This document shows positions 36,798-45,114 of a stretch of DNA of 64,000 nt, in pieces. The stretch is taken from the NCBI RefSeq assembly GCF_003254055.1, contig NZ_QKZT01000004.1, positions 1-64,000 on the forward strand, in the 5' to 3' direction. Source of the DNA: Algoriphagus chordae. Lineage in GTDB: Bacteria > Bacteroidota > Bacteroidia > Cytophagales > Cyclobacteriaceae. The notes beneath the pieces are model-generated. The model saw only the letters and a list, made by a program, of their open reading frames with translations, made no database searches and was not told the DNA's origin. The translations under genes were made by a program, and so were the position numbers. Position 1 is the first letter of the stretch. Each line of letters starts with the position of its first letter.

Positions 36798-37583
36798 ATG
36801 GAAAAGGTCAAAGCCAAGAAACACTTGGGACAACATTTTTTGACCGATTTAACTATTGCGGAGCAAATAGCGCAAGCGGTCAAAGGGCATTATGAAGTAA
36901 ACAAAGTCCTTGAAATTGGGCCTGGAATGGGCGTACTTACTGATTTCTTGTTGAAGGGGAAGTTGGATTTATATCTTATCGATATTGATAAGGAGTCTGT
37001 TGCTTATCTGCATAAAAAATATCCAGAATTGGGAGATAAGATCATTGAAGGCGATTTTTTGAAAATGCATCTCCAAGAAGCATTTCCAGATAAGTTTGCA
37101 ATCGTTGGCAATTTCCCTTACAATATTTCTTCTCAGATTTTCTTCAAAGTACTGGATGTAAAAGATCAGGTGAATGAAGTAGTCTGTATGCTTCAAAAAG
37201 AAGTGGCAGAACGAATAGCTTCGCCAAAGGGGAATAAATCCTATGGGATATTGTCAGTGCTATTGCAGGCTTATTACGATATAGAATATTTATTTACAGT
37301 TCCTCCCCATGTATTTGAGCCTCCGCCTAAAGTGAATTCAGGAGTTATTCGACTGACAAGGAATGCTACGGATAAATTAGATTGTAATGAAAAGCTATTT
37401 AAACAAGTAGTGAAGGCAGGTTTTGGAAATAGGCGGAAAACCCTTAGAAACTGTCTCAAGCCCTTTAATCTTCCGCTTGACTTTAATTCAAATCCAATTT
37501 TGGATCTTAGAGCTGAGCAATTGGACGTGGCTGATTATATATTTCTGACCCAAACAATCGAAGCTTCTCGTGGAAATAATTAA
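36798..37583 (+). CDS. rsmA: 16S rRNA (adenine(1518)-N(6)/adenine(1519)-N(6))-dimethyltransferase
   Basis: KsgA family enzyme that dimethylates two adjacent adenines near the 3' end of 16S rRNA during 30S maturation; 261 residues. Seen: KKHLGQHFLTD (7-17), SAM loop EIGPGMG (39-45), catalytic NFPY (105-108), and the C-terminal FGNRRKTLRNCL. The end overlaps the mgtE start by 14 bases, indicating translational coupling. Confidence 0.97.
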   Translation: MEKVKAKKHLGQHFLTDLTIAEQIAQAVKGHYEVNKVLEIGPGMGVLTDFLLKGKLDLYLIDIDKESVAYLHKKYPELGDKIIEGDFLKMHLQEAFPDKFAIVGNFPYNISSQIFFKVLDVKDQVNEVVCMLQKEVAERIASPKGNKSYGILSVLLQAYYDIEYLFTVPPHVFEPPPKVNSGVIRLTRNATDKLDCNEKLFKQVVKAGFGNRRKTLRNCLKPFNLPLDFNSNPILDLRAEQLDVADYIFLTQTIEASRGNN

Positions 37584-38937
37584 GCAGTTTGAACTCTCGA
37601 AAGAATACTTAGAAAGCCTCCAGCAAGCTATTGAAGCGGAGGATTTAAACTTCATTCAGGAGTCGCTGGATGGAGTGAATGTGGCTGACATTGCTGCGCT
37701 GCTCGATGAATTGTCGATGGAGGAGTCCATCTATGTTCTTAGAGTGGTGGATGCGCAGTTAGCAGCAGATATAATTATTGAGCTGGAAGCCACTACTCAG
37801 CACAGGGTATTGAAGGAATTGGAAGTCCAAGAAATGGCCAATCTGATTGAGCTGATGGATTCCGATGATGGCGCGGATATTCTGAATCTTTTTCTAGAGC
37901 GAGAGCGAGAAGATATCATCAGCCATTTTCAGGATAAAGTAAAATCGGATCAAATACTCGAACTCTTACGCTACGATCAAGACACCGCGGGGGGTATTAT
38001 GGCGAAGGAATACATTCGCGCCAATAAAAACTGGAACGTAGTTCAGACTATTAATGAGATTCGTCGTCAGGCGGAAAATGTTAATAAGATCTATTCCATT
38101 TTTGTTGTAAACAACAGGCAGCAATTAATGGGGATAGTTTCTTTGAAGCGCATTGTCTTGGCATCGGAGGAGACGAAGATCGAAGATATCTATATGGAGG
38201 AGGTCATCTCTGTGCCTACCTATATGGACCAGGAAGAAGTGGCAGAGGTTATGCGTAAATATGATTTGGAATCACTGCCTGTAGTCAATAGTAAAAATAA
38301 GTTGGTAGGAAGAATCACTGTCGATGATATTCTTGATGTAATTCGCGAAGAGGCTGAAGAAGACATTCAGGCTATGACAGGTGTCTCCGATACGGTCGAT
38401 GAATATGATAGTGTGATCAAGCTCTCCAAGGCCAGATTGCCATGGTTATTGATAGGTATTTGCGGTGGATTACTTGGAGCGGGGTTTATTGGTTTTTTTG
38501 AGGAAGGACTTAGCAAAGTGACAGCACTTGCCTTTTTTATCCCTTTGATCACTGCGACTGGTGGAAATGTGGGGATTCAGACTTCTTCAATAGTGGTACA
38601 GTCTCTAGCAAGCAAATCAATTTTTGATGATTCGATGGCAAAGAGATTTCTCAAAGTATTGTTAGTGGCAATTTTAAACGGGTTGATCTTAGCTACATTC
38701 GTCTTTGGAGTAGTGGTTTTGTTTTACAAAACCGACGTGGCATTTGCGATGGTTGTATCAATAGCTTTGTTTTCAGTTGTGTTGCTTGCCTCGTTCATGG
38801 GGACGATCACACCTATAATCCTGGACAAGATTGGGATAAATCCTGCTTTGGCTTCAGGACCATTTATCACCACAGCCAATGATTTGATTGGGCTTGCGGT
38901 TTATTTTTTGGTAGCCATGTCACTATTACATATCTAA
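37570..38937 (+). CDS. mgtE: magnesium transporter MgtE
   Basis: A 455-residue Mg2+ channel/transporter: N-terminal superhelical domain (about 1-125, SLDGVNVADIAALLDEL), two CBS domains (about 140-255) that sense intracellular magnesium, a plug helix, and five transmembrane helices (about 280-455) with the pore motif GGNVGIQTSSI and FITTANDLIGL. The start codon is GTG at 37570, inside the end of rsmA. Ten bases separate it from the following dehydrogenase gene. Confidence 0.95.
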   Translation: MEIIKQFELSKEYLESLQQAIEAEDLNFIQESLDGVNVADIAALLDELSMEESIYVLRVVDAQLAADIIIELEATTQHRVLKELEVQEMANLIELMDSDDGADILNLFLEREREDIISHFQDKVKSDQILELLRYDQDTAGGIMAKEYIRANKNWNVVQTINEIRRQAENVNKIYSIFVVNNRQQLMGIVSLKRIVLASEETKIEDIYMEEVISVPTYMDQEEVAEVMRKYDLESLPVVNSKNKLVGRITVDDILDVIREEAEEDIQAMTGVSDTVDEYDSVIKLSKARLPWLLIGICGGLLGAGFIGFFEEGLSKVTALAFFIPLITATGGNVGIQTSSIVVQSLASKSIFDDSMAKRFLKVLLVAILNGLILATFVFGVVVLFYKTDVAFAMVVSIALFSVVLLASFMGTITPIILDKIGINPALASGPFITTANDLIGLAVYFLVAMSLLHI

Positions 38938-38947
38938 ACTTATAAAA

Positions 38948-39883
38948 ATGAAGATTCTCATCATCGACGAGATGCACGAAAGTATCATGCCTATACTGGA
39001 AAAGGAAGGTCATGAGGTCAGCTACTTACCTGAAATCAGCCGTGAAGAAATCATTTCTACCATAGCGGAATATGAAGGACTTATTATCCGCTCTAAGACT
39101 CCGATGGATCGTGATTTATTGGAGAAGGCTACCAAATTGAAGTTTATAGGTAGAGCAGGAGCAGGGTTGGATAAGATAGATTTGGAGTATATGGCCGAAA
39201 AAGACATTAAGCTTTTTCATGCAGCCAAAGGCAATCGGGATGCAGTAGCTGAACATGCCATTGGGATGCTCTTGGCATTATTTAATAATGTAGAAAAAGC
39301 CGATCAGGAAGTCCGAAAGGGTATCTGGGATAGAGAAGGCAATCGTGGACATGAGCTAGCGGGTAAAACTGTGGGTATTATGGGCTATGGAAATATGGGT
39401 AAATCATTTGCTCAGCGACTACAAGGTTTTAAAGTGGATGTCCTCGCTTATGATAAATATAGGATGGATTTTGCGGATGATTTTGTGCAGGAAGTAATGT
39501 GGGAAAAACTGAAAGCTGAAGCGGATATTTTGAGTATTCATGTTCCGCTTACAGCAGAAACTAGGGGTTTTTTCACTTTGAAAGAACTCAAAAGTTTTGC
39601 TAAACCATTTTGGCTGATCAATACGGCTAGAGGTGAAGTAATCAATTTAAAGACGCTCAATGACGCCCTAGATCAGGGAGTATTGCGAGGTGCCTTGCTG
39701 GATGTATTGGAAAATGAAAAATTCCAGAAATTCAATCCTGAGCAAAAAGCTGAATTTGAAAAACTGGCTGCCCGAGACAATGTGATATTTACACCACACG
39801 TTGCTGGCTGGACTCATGAATCTTATGTGAAGATTAATAAAGTTTTAGCGAAAAGGATAAAAAAGGCCTTTAAAGAAGTCTGA
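38948..39883 (+). CDS. D-isomer-specific 2-hydroxyacid dehydrogenase, SerA-like
   Basis: A 311-residue NAD-dependent dehydrogenase. The Rossmann loop is GIMGYGNMG (143-151), and the catalytic Arg, Glu and His are at about R228 (NTARGE), E255 and H284 (TPHVAGW). It lacks the C-terminal ACT and ASB regulatory domains of full-length SerA, so it is of the short type, which in Bacteroidota may serve as 3-phosphoglycerate dehydrogenase or act on other 2-hydroxyacids. No serC or serB gene is adjacent. It is the third gene after rsmA and mgtE and is probably co-transcribed. Confidence 0.87.
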   Translation: MKILIIDEMHESIMPILEKEGHEVSYLPEISREEIISTIAEYEGLIIRSKTPMDRDLLEKATKLKFIGRAGAGLDKIDLEYMAEKDIKLFHAAKGNRDAVAEHAIGMLLALFNNVEKADQEVRKGIWDREGNRGHELAGKTVGIMGYGNMGKSFAQRLQGFKVDVLAYDKYRMDFADDFVQEVMWEKLKAEADILSIHVPLTAETRGFFTLKELKSFAKPFWLINTARGEVINLKTLNDALDQGVLRGALLDVLENEKFQKFNPEQKAEFEKLAARDNVIFTPHVAGWTHESYVKINKVLAKRIKKAFKEV

Positions 39884-40270
39884 TATTTTTTGAAAGTAGG
39901 GCAGATGTAACTGTGTTTCTTTGGTATTACCCTATAATACCAAAAGTCAACATTTTGGGAAATAAAGGACTCATTATGAGTTTGTTGAATGTGTGAGTTT
40001 ACTTGTCGAAGTTAGGCTTTTTGGGTTAATTATTTGAGATGTCATTTTTCTGTATTCAATATTTTTTCAAACAATAGTATGGATTTTTATGAGTTTATTT
40101 CGCTTAGCTGTTGGGATTTGGGTTTTTTCAATTGTTTATTTTGAAATCTGAGATGTCAACTATGGGTCCTCTTTAGGTTTTTTTCTGAGAGAAAAGAATT
40201 GGGTTGGATTTTGGATTCCAAAATCAAAAGAAGTTTATGCTTCCAAATAGGAAATAAAACTACCTCAACT
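39884..40270. other. gene-free spacer with hairpin and direct repeat
   Basis: A 387-base T-rich spacer. It contains a perfect nine-base-pair inverted repeat (39921-39929 with 39935-39943, loop CCCTA) without a T tract, which may end the dehydrogenase transcript. TGAGATGTCA occurs twice, at 40035-40044 and 40149-40158. No open frame worth reporting; an in-frame extension of the next gene back to 40199 has no family features. Confidence 0.45.
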
Positions 40271-40654
40271 ATGAAAACGCATTTATTTATAAGCCTAGCC
40301 ACCGCTGCCTTCCTGACGGTTTCCTGTGGCGAGAAATCTGAAAAGGCCTATGAAAAGAGTATAGATGCTCAGAATGAAATGAGCGGAGCTTTACATGAAT
40401 CGGATACCAATGTTGTAAAGCGAGATGGAACGCTACTCTCAGGGGCAATGGATCAAACAGATTCTATAACACTTCCGCCTCCTGTTCTTGAGGCTATTGA
40501 GAAGAATGATGCTGTTTCTATGGATGAAATTACAAACAAGAGGATTTTTGAAGAGGATGGAAAAACCTATTATTCTGTAACATTCACGACGAAAGGAGAA
40601 CAATCCTTAACCATTATTTACGATGAAGACGGGAAAACAAAGTCACTAGACTAA
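40271..40654 (+). CDS. small PepSY-like lipoprotein
   Basis: A 127-residue lipoprotein with lipobox VSCG (Cys 19). The middle is polar and rich in D/E/S; the last 60 residues (VLEAIEKNDAVSMDEITNKR, KTYYSVTF, LTIIYDEDGK) resemble the small PepSY-like/DUF2874 beta fold that is common in Bacteroidota periplasmic proteins. The start at 40271 is used because the signal peptide starts there; a frame open from 40199 adds only untypical residues. Ligand or partner unknown. Confidence 0.75.
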   Translation: MKTHLFISLATAAFLTVSCGEKSEKAYEKSIDAQNEMSGALHESDTNVVKRDGTLLSGAMDQTDSITLPPPVLEAIEKNDAVSMDEITNKRIFEEDGKTYYSVTFTTKGEQSLTIIYDEDGKTKSLD

Positions 40655-40844
40655 ACTATAAATAAATGATGATGCCTCCCTTGACCGGCTATTAGGCTTC
40701 GAGTTGTTTACTTGAATTAAGGGTTAACTTTTAAAGAGGTATGACCGTGAAAGTAGGCCGATTATAGATTCAGAGCTACTTAATTGAAGCATGAATATAA
40801 GCTACAGTCGCGAGGAGGCGCCATCATTTTCCATTTAATAGGCT

Positions 40845-41555
40845 ATGGAATCCGCAGAATCACTTGAGCTGTTTGATGTAAGGAGACTCCTGATCGGTGA
40901 AGAGATTCCATATGCATTTTTGTGGGAAGTGCTCGCACGCACCACAATCATGTTTTTTATAGTGCTTTTTGTACTGCGTTTGTCGGGCAAGCGAGGCATC
41001 AAGCAACTCTCAGTATTTGAACTGGCTATCATTATATCGCTAGGCTCTGCTGCTGGTGACCCTATGTTTTATGAGGATGTTGCTTTGCTACCTGCTATTT
41101 TAGTATTCGTGATAGTAATTAGCCTATACAAGTTCATTACTTACCTTACCGGAAGGTTTGAAAAGGTAGAGGAGTTTGTAGAGGGTAAGCCTGTCAAATT
41201 GATAGAAAATGGTCGAATTCTCTATCAATCATTTCGAAAAGAATCTTTGGCTTACAATGAGTTATTTTCACAACTAAGACAAAATAGCGTGTCGCATCTC
41301 GGGCAAGTTGAATTAGCCTACCTAGAGACTTCTGGGGATTTAAGTGTCTTTTATTTTCCTGATGAGAAAGTTCTTTTCGGTTTGCCGATATTGCCTAATA
41401 TTTATGATTTTCCATGTAAGGAATTTAAAGAAGGGAAGCTGTATAGTTGTACACACTGCGGAGAGATCGAAATAGAGCTTAATGAAAACACAGCATGCCA
41501 AATATGTGGTGAGCAAGACTGGTTAGTTGCTATAAATGAACCAAGATTGAAATAG
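40845..41555 (+). CDS. DUF421 (YetF-like) membrane protein with C-terminal zinc ribbon
   Basis: A 236-residue inner-membrane protein. Three helices (about 26-45, 55-75, 80-97) with RLSGKRGIKQLSVFELAIIISLGSAAGDP are the DUF421 signature, followed by a cytoplasmic YetF-type beta domain (about 110-180). Unlike ordinary members it ends with four cysteines, C202, C205, C218 and C221 (CX2C-X12-CX2C), a rubredoxin-like zinc ribbon. The function of DUF421 is unknown; YetF-like proteins in Bacillus help spore germination complexes. The ribbon suggests a partner or metal-dependent control. Neighbouring genes give no hint. Confidence 0.82.
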   Translation: MESAESLELFDVRRLLIGEEIPYAFLWEVLARTTIMFFIVLFVLRLSGKRGIKQLSVFELAIIISLGSAAGDPMFYEDVALLPAILVFVIVISLYKFITYLTGRFEKVEEFVEGKPVKLIENGRILYQSFRKESLAYNELFSQLRQNSVSHLGQVELAYLETSGDLSVFYFPDEKVLFGLPILPNIYDFPCKEFKEGKLYSCTHCGEIEIELNENTACQICGEQDWLVAINEPRLK

Positions 41556-41645
41556 TATCGATTCAGGGAATTTTTCAACTACTACATTATATAGTTTTAA
41601 AGGGTTTTTAAAAGATGCTTTAGAGAAGCAAGATTAAAAACCTGC

Positions 41646-41677
41646 TTTGCTTTGTTTCAAAAGCTTTGTTACCTTTG
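41646..41677 (+). promoter_or_regulatory. greA leader promoter, exact Bacteroidota consensus
   Basis: TTTG (41646-41649), 20 bases, then TACCTTTG (41670-41677): an exact match to TTTG-N20-TAnnTTTG. Predicted start near 41684, only about ten bases before a strong terminator hairpin. Confidence 0.75.
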
Positions 41678-41694
41678 AAGTTCAAATACAAGTT

Positions 41695-41740
41695 AAAAAC
41701 AAGGTAACGGTCCCGTCTTGCGACCGTTACTTTGTTTTTG
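41695..41740 (+). terminator. terminator/attenuator hairpin in the greA leader
   Basis: An 18-base-pair stem (41695-41712 with 41722-41739, a single G-T pair), loop CCGTCTTGC, with the T tract TTTGTTTTT in the descending arm. It sits between the promoter and the greA start codon (41763), so transcripts must read through it or use another promoter. A following TTTTTAATAG run adds to the termination signal. It may yield a short terminated RNA of about 55 bases. Confidence 0.8.
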
Positions 41741-41762
41741 TGGCTTTTTAATAGAGTAGATT

Positions 41763-42236
41763 ATGGGAACAATACAATACTATACTGAAGAAGGTTTAAA
41801 GCGATTGAAGGACGAACTTCAAATGCTTAGAACGAAGGGCAGAACTGATATATCTAATCAGATCGCTGAAGCTAGGGACAAGGGTGATCTAAGCGAGAAT
41901 GCTGAATATGATGCCGCAAAGGACGCACAGGGACACTTGGAGCTTAAGATCGCGAAATTGGAGAAAGTAGTGGGAAATGCAAGAGTTCTTGACAGTTCTC
42001 AGCTGGACACTTCCAAGGTAGGAATCTTGACTACGGTGAAGATTAAAAATGTGAAAAACGGTATGACGGTAAGCTATACCTTGGTATCTGAGGAAGAAGC
42101 TGATTTGAAAGCTGGAAAGATTTCACTGGCTTCTCCATTTGGAAAAGGCCTGGTAGGCAAAAAAATAGGTGATATCGCAGAGGTAGTTGCTCCAGCAGGA
42201 ACACTTCAATTTGAAATATTAGATATTACATTCTAA
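41763..42236 (+). CDS. greA: transcription elongation factor GreA
   Basis: A 157-residue RNA polymerase secondary-channel factor that stimulates transcript cleavage in backtracked complexes. The N-terminal coiled coil carries IAEARDKGDLSENAEYDAAK (35-54) with the acidic tip residues (D42, E46) needed for cleavage; the C-terminal FKBP-like domain ends in AVAP...QFEILDITF. The untranslated leader has its own promoter and a strong hairpin. A terminator follows, then a HIT protein gene. Confidence 0.96.
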   Translation: MGTIQYYTEEGLKRLKDELQMLRTKGRTDISNQIAEARDKGDLSENAEYDAAKDAQGHLELKIAKLEKVVGNARVLDSSQLDTSKVGILTTVKIKNVKNGMTVSYTLVSEEEADLKAGKISLASPFGKGLVGKKIGDIAEVVAPAGTLQFEILDITF

Positions 42237-42240
42237 CACA

Positions 42241-42265
42241 ATCCCGGCGTTTGTCGGGATTTTTA
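42241..42265 (+). terminator. greA terminator
   Basis: ATCCCG (42241-42246) pairs with CGGGAT (42255-42260), followed by five Ts then ATTTT. It begins five bases after the stop codon; the HIT gene starts 17 bases on. Confidence 0.8.
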
Positions 42266-42276
42266 TTTTCATAGCT

Positions 42277-42669
42277 ATGGCTTCAATTTTCACTAAAATC
42301 ATCAACAGAGAAATTCCCGCTCAAATCGTAGCTGAGGATGAAAATTACATTGCTTTCCTAGACATCATGCCTTTAGTCAAAGGCCATGTGCTAGTTGTCC
42401 CCAAGCAAGAAGTCGATTACATTTTTGATTTGGAGCCTGAAGTGCTTTCTGGCTTACATATTTTTGCGCAGCGAGTTGCGAAAGCCATTGACAAAACCAT
42501 CAAATGCACACGAGTAGGAGTGGCTGTGATCGGCCTTGAAGTTCCCCATGTGCATGTACATCTCGTGCCGTTAAATTCCATGGATGATATCAATTTCACT
42601 CGTGAGAAGCTGAAGTTGAGTAAAGAGGAATTGGGGGAGATAGCGGATCGGATTAAAGGAGGGTTTTGA
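42277..42669 (+). CDS. HIT family nucleotide-binding protein
   Basis: A 130-residue Hint/HIT-type protein with the triad motif HVHVHLV at 91-97, the middle histidine (H93 or H95) being the nucleophile that binds the phosphate of nucleoside phosphoramidates. N-terminal IFTKIINREIPAQ and HVLVVPKQEV are typical. Substrate not certain. It starts 17 bases after the greA terminator, so the two genes may be partly co-transcribed. Confidence 0.92.
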   Translation: MASIFTKIINREIPAQIVAEDENYIAFLDIMPLVKGHVLVVPKQEVDYIFDLEPEVLSGLHIFAQRVAKAIDKTIKCTRVGVAVIGLEVPHVHVHLVPLNSMDDINFTREKLKLSKEELGEIADRIKGGF

Positions 42670-42690
42670 AAGTAAGAATTGATAAGTCCC

Positions 42691-42844
42691 AGTGATCAGT
42701 GTTCAGTCGCGGTCTCAGTGATCAGTTTATAAACTCTGTAGTTATTCAGGGTAATTTTTTTAATACAACCTGATGAGTTTTGAAAATTAAGGCTGAACAC
42801 TGCGACTGATCACTTAAACCTTCTAAATGCGACTGACCACTTTT
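42691..42844. repeat. inverted repeat arms of a dispersed-type intergenic repeat
   Basis: Left arm units AGTGATCAGTGTTCAGTCGC (42691-42710) and CAGTGATCAG (42716-42725) recur in inverted form at 42793-42815 and, partly, 42826-42843. The modules AGTGATCAG, TGTTCAG and TCGCAGT are permuted between arms, with about 65 bases of AT-rich sequence between. Probably a non-coding dispersed element; genome copies cannot be counted here. Confidence 0.6.
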
Positions 42845-43706
42845 ACAGATCCGAAACCTCATACCTCTGCGTTCCTCCTTTTTTGCTGGCGACGAAAGCA
42901 CCCAATTTACAGGCGAAATCCAATACCTGATCCAATGGCTGATCTTCTAGATAGGTTTTGATAAAACCAGAGAGAAATGCATCTCCAGCTCCTATGCTAT
43001 CGGCAACTTTGACTTTGTATCCATCATGCTGGATGATTTCTCCTGATTTGTATATTAGAGCGCCTTTGGCACCAAGAGTTACACAGATCAAATCCATAGG
43101 AAAATGTTTGTCTAGATAGCCACAGACACTTTTTATGCTAGATTCTATATCAAAGTAATCAGCAAAAATCTCCAATTCATCCTCGTTGATCTTAAGAATA
43201 TCTGTGAAGCCAAGTAAGGTTTCGATGATCTCAAAATCATAATAAGGAGGACGGAAGTTTACATCAAAAATGCGTTTGGTCTTATGACGAAGTAACTTGA
43301 GTAGGGTGGTTAGGCTTTTAGAATTACGAACACCAAGTGTTCCAAATACAAAGGCATCCGAAATAGCAACAGCCTCATCTATTTCAGTATTCCACTGAAT
43401 GAAATCCCATGCTACCGGAGATATGATAGTGTATTTGATGTTTTCAGGATCACCATCGTTCACCAACACTCTCGAAGTCTCGTGTTCGGAACTGTGTTGA
43501 ATCAAATTCAACGGGAGATTGAATGTGGCCAGGAATTCAATAAGTTTCTGACCATCAGAATCTTCTCCTATAGCGGAAATTAATCTACTATCTAAACCGA
43601 GCTGATGAAGATTCAGCGTGACATTCATAGGAGCTCCGCCAGGTACTGCCCCAGATGGCAAGCAGTCCCATAGCATTTCTCCGAATATGACTACTTTATG
43701 CTGCAT
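42843..43706 (-). CDS. PfkB-family carbohydrate kinase, probable fructokinase
   Basis: A 287-residue sugar kinase. N-terminal VVIFGEMLWDCLPSGAVPGGAPMNV is the pattern of bacterial fructokinases, and the C-terminal GAGDAFLSGF (about 247-256) contains the catalytic aspartate. Its start overlaps the upstream sugar transporter gene end by 11 bases, so transporter and kinase are translationally coupled. Fructose is the best candidate, with other hexoses possible. Confidence 0.85.
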   Translation of the reverse strand: MQHKVVIFGEMLWDCLPSGAVPGGAPMNVTLNLHQLGLDSRLISAIGEDSDGQKLIEFLATFNLPLNLIQHSSEHETSRVLVNDGDPENIKYTIISPVAWDFIQWNTEIDEAVAISDAFVFGTLGVRNSKSLTTLLKLLRHKTKRIFDVNFRPPYYDFEIIETLLGFTDILKINEDELEIFADYFDIESSIKSVCGYLDKHFPMDLICVTLGAKGALIYKSGEIIQHDGYKVKVADSIGAGDAFLSGFIKTYLEDQPLDQVLDFACKLGAFVASKKGGTQRYEVSDL

Positions 43707-45042
43707 CGGTATTGTGTAAATCTTGTTGGATTTCCTCTAGAGAACGACCTTTGGTTTCTGGCATTTTATATTTGACCCAAAGTAGTTGCCAAACCATCAT
43801 TACAGCGAAGAATGCGAAGATGTATCCGGGGCCAAATTGAGTGGCAAAATATGGGAAGACATTGGCTATCAATGCTGCAAGAATCCAGTGTGTAAAACAA
43901 CCGATAGATTGTCCGTAAGCACGAAGTTCATTAGGGAATACTTCGGAGATAAATACCCAAATCACAGCTCCTTGACCCACAGCATGAGATGCAATAAAGG
44001 CAAATACAAATATGGGTAGCCAGAAGTTGTCTATGCCGCCGACAAGGAAATTGTATGACATCAGTGAAAGCGAAATGATGTAGCCAATCGAGCCGATGTA
44101 CATCAGTTTTTTTCTACCGATTCTATCGATCAAATACAAGCCTACAAAGGTTGCTAGGAGATTAATCACCCCTATTCCTATGGTGGAGAAGAGGGCAGAC
44201 TCCGTGGATATTCCTGCCATTTCAAATACTCTTGGAGCAAAGTAAATGATGGCATTGATGCCCGAAACTTGGTTGAAAAAAGCAATGAAAATGGCCAGCA
44301 TGGTGGTGGACATAAATGCTTTAGTGAATAGGGCAGAGAAACTACCTTTTTGCTTGATAGTTTGCTCTTCAATTACAGCCAATCGAATCGCTTCATCTAC
44401 TCCATCTGGATCAGTTCTAGTTAGGATTTCTCTGGCTTTTACCTGATCGTTGAATTTTGAAATCAACCAGCGAGGACTTTCAGGGATTCTGAAGATCATA
44501 GCAGAATATATCAGAGCTGGTATTGCTTCTACTCCAAGCATCCATCTCCAGTCGTTTGCAATGCCCGCTGTACCTATTAGATAGTTTGATAAATAGGCGA
44601 TCAGAATACCGAATACGATATTGAATTGGTAGAGAGCAACTAATAATCCTCTGTTTTTGGCAGGAGCGATTTCAGAGATATACATAGGAGCAACTACAGA
44701 TGAAGCGCCTACGCCCAGTCCTCCTATAAACCTAAAAAACATAAATGAATAGGGATCTGGTGCCATTCCAGAGCCTAAAGCCGATATTAGGTATAATGCA
44801 CCGATCCAGAGTAAACTTTTCTTCCTTCCAAATTTATCCGCTGGAACTCCTCCGAATAATGCTCCAATCACAGTGCCATAGAGTGCCATGGCAATAGCCA
44901 AACCATGTGCAAGATCACCCAGCCCCCAGACATCCTGAATGGCACGCTCCGCACCAGAAATCACGGCTGTGTCAAATCCGAATAGGAAACCGCCTAAAGC
45001 TGCGGTAATGGATAGAAAGAATGCGTATTGTTTGGAATTCAT
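43696..45042 (-). CDS. sugar porter family MFS transporter
   Basis: A 448-residue 12-helix inner-membrane symporter. Signature blocks: GFDTAVISGA in helix 1, DKFGRKK after helix 2, PESPRWLI in the central loop, DRIGRKKL after helix 8, and the C-terminal PETKGRSLEEI. The family takes up hexoses or pentoses with protons. The adjoining kinase suggests fructose, but glucose or xylose cannot be excluded. A 21-base near-perfect palindrome lies about ten bases upstream of the start, probably an operator. Confidence 0.93.
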   Translation of the reverse strand: MNSKQYAFFLSITAALGGFLFGFDTAVISGAERAIQDVWGLGDLAHGLAIAMALYGTVIGALFGGVPADKFGRKKSLLWIGALYLISALGSGMAPDPYSFMFFRFIGGLGVGASSVVAPMYISEIAPAKNRGLLVALYQFNIVFGILIAYLSNYLIGTAGIANDWRWMLGVEAIPALIYSAMIFRIPESPRWLISKFNDQVKAREILTRTDPDGVDEAIRLAVIEEQTIKQKGSFSALFTKAFMSTTMLAIFIAFFNQVSGINAIIYFAPRVFEMAGISTESALFSTIGIGVINLLATFVGLYLIDRIGRKKLMYIGSIGYIISLSLMSYNFLVGGIDNFWLPIFVFAFIASHAVGQGAVIWVFISEVFPNELRAYGQSIGCFTHWILAALIANVFPYFATQFGPGYIFAFFAVMMVWQLLWVKYKMPETKGRSLEEIQQDLHNTDAA

Positions 45043-45051
45043 CGATTCTGG

Positions 45052-45072
45052 GTTTAGTAAAGTTTGCTAAAC
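45052..45072. promoter_or_regulatory. palindromic operator candidate of the sugar transporter operon
   Basis: Half-sites GTTTAGTAAA (45052-45061) and TTTGCTAAAC (45063-45072) face each other around a central G, with nine of ten pairs complementary. It lies 9-30 bases before the transporter start, a suitable place for a repressor of the LacI or GntR kind. Confidence 0.55.
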
Positions 45073-45114
45073 TAACCAGAAGCGGAATAAATCAAAACGA
45101 TATTCTAATAATGC

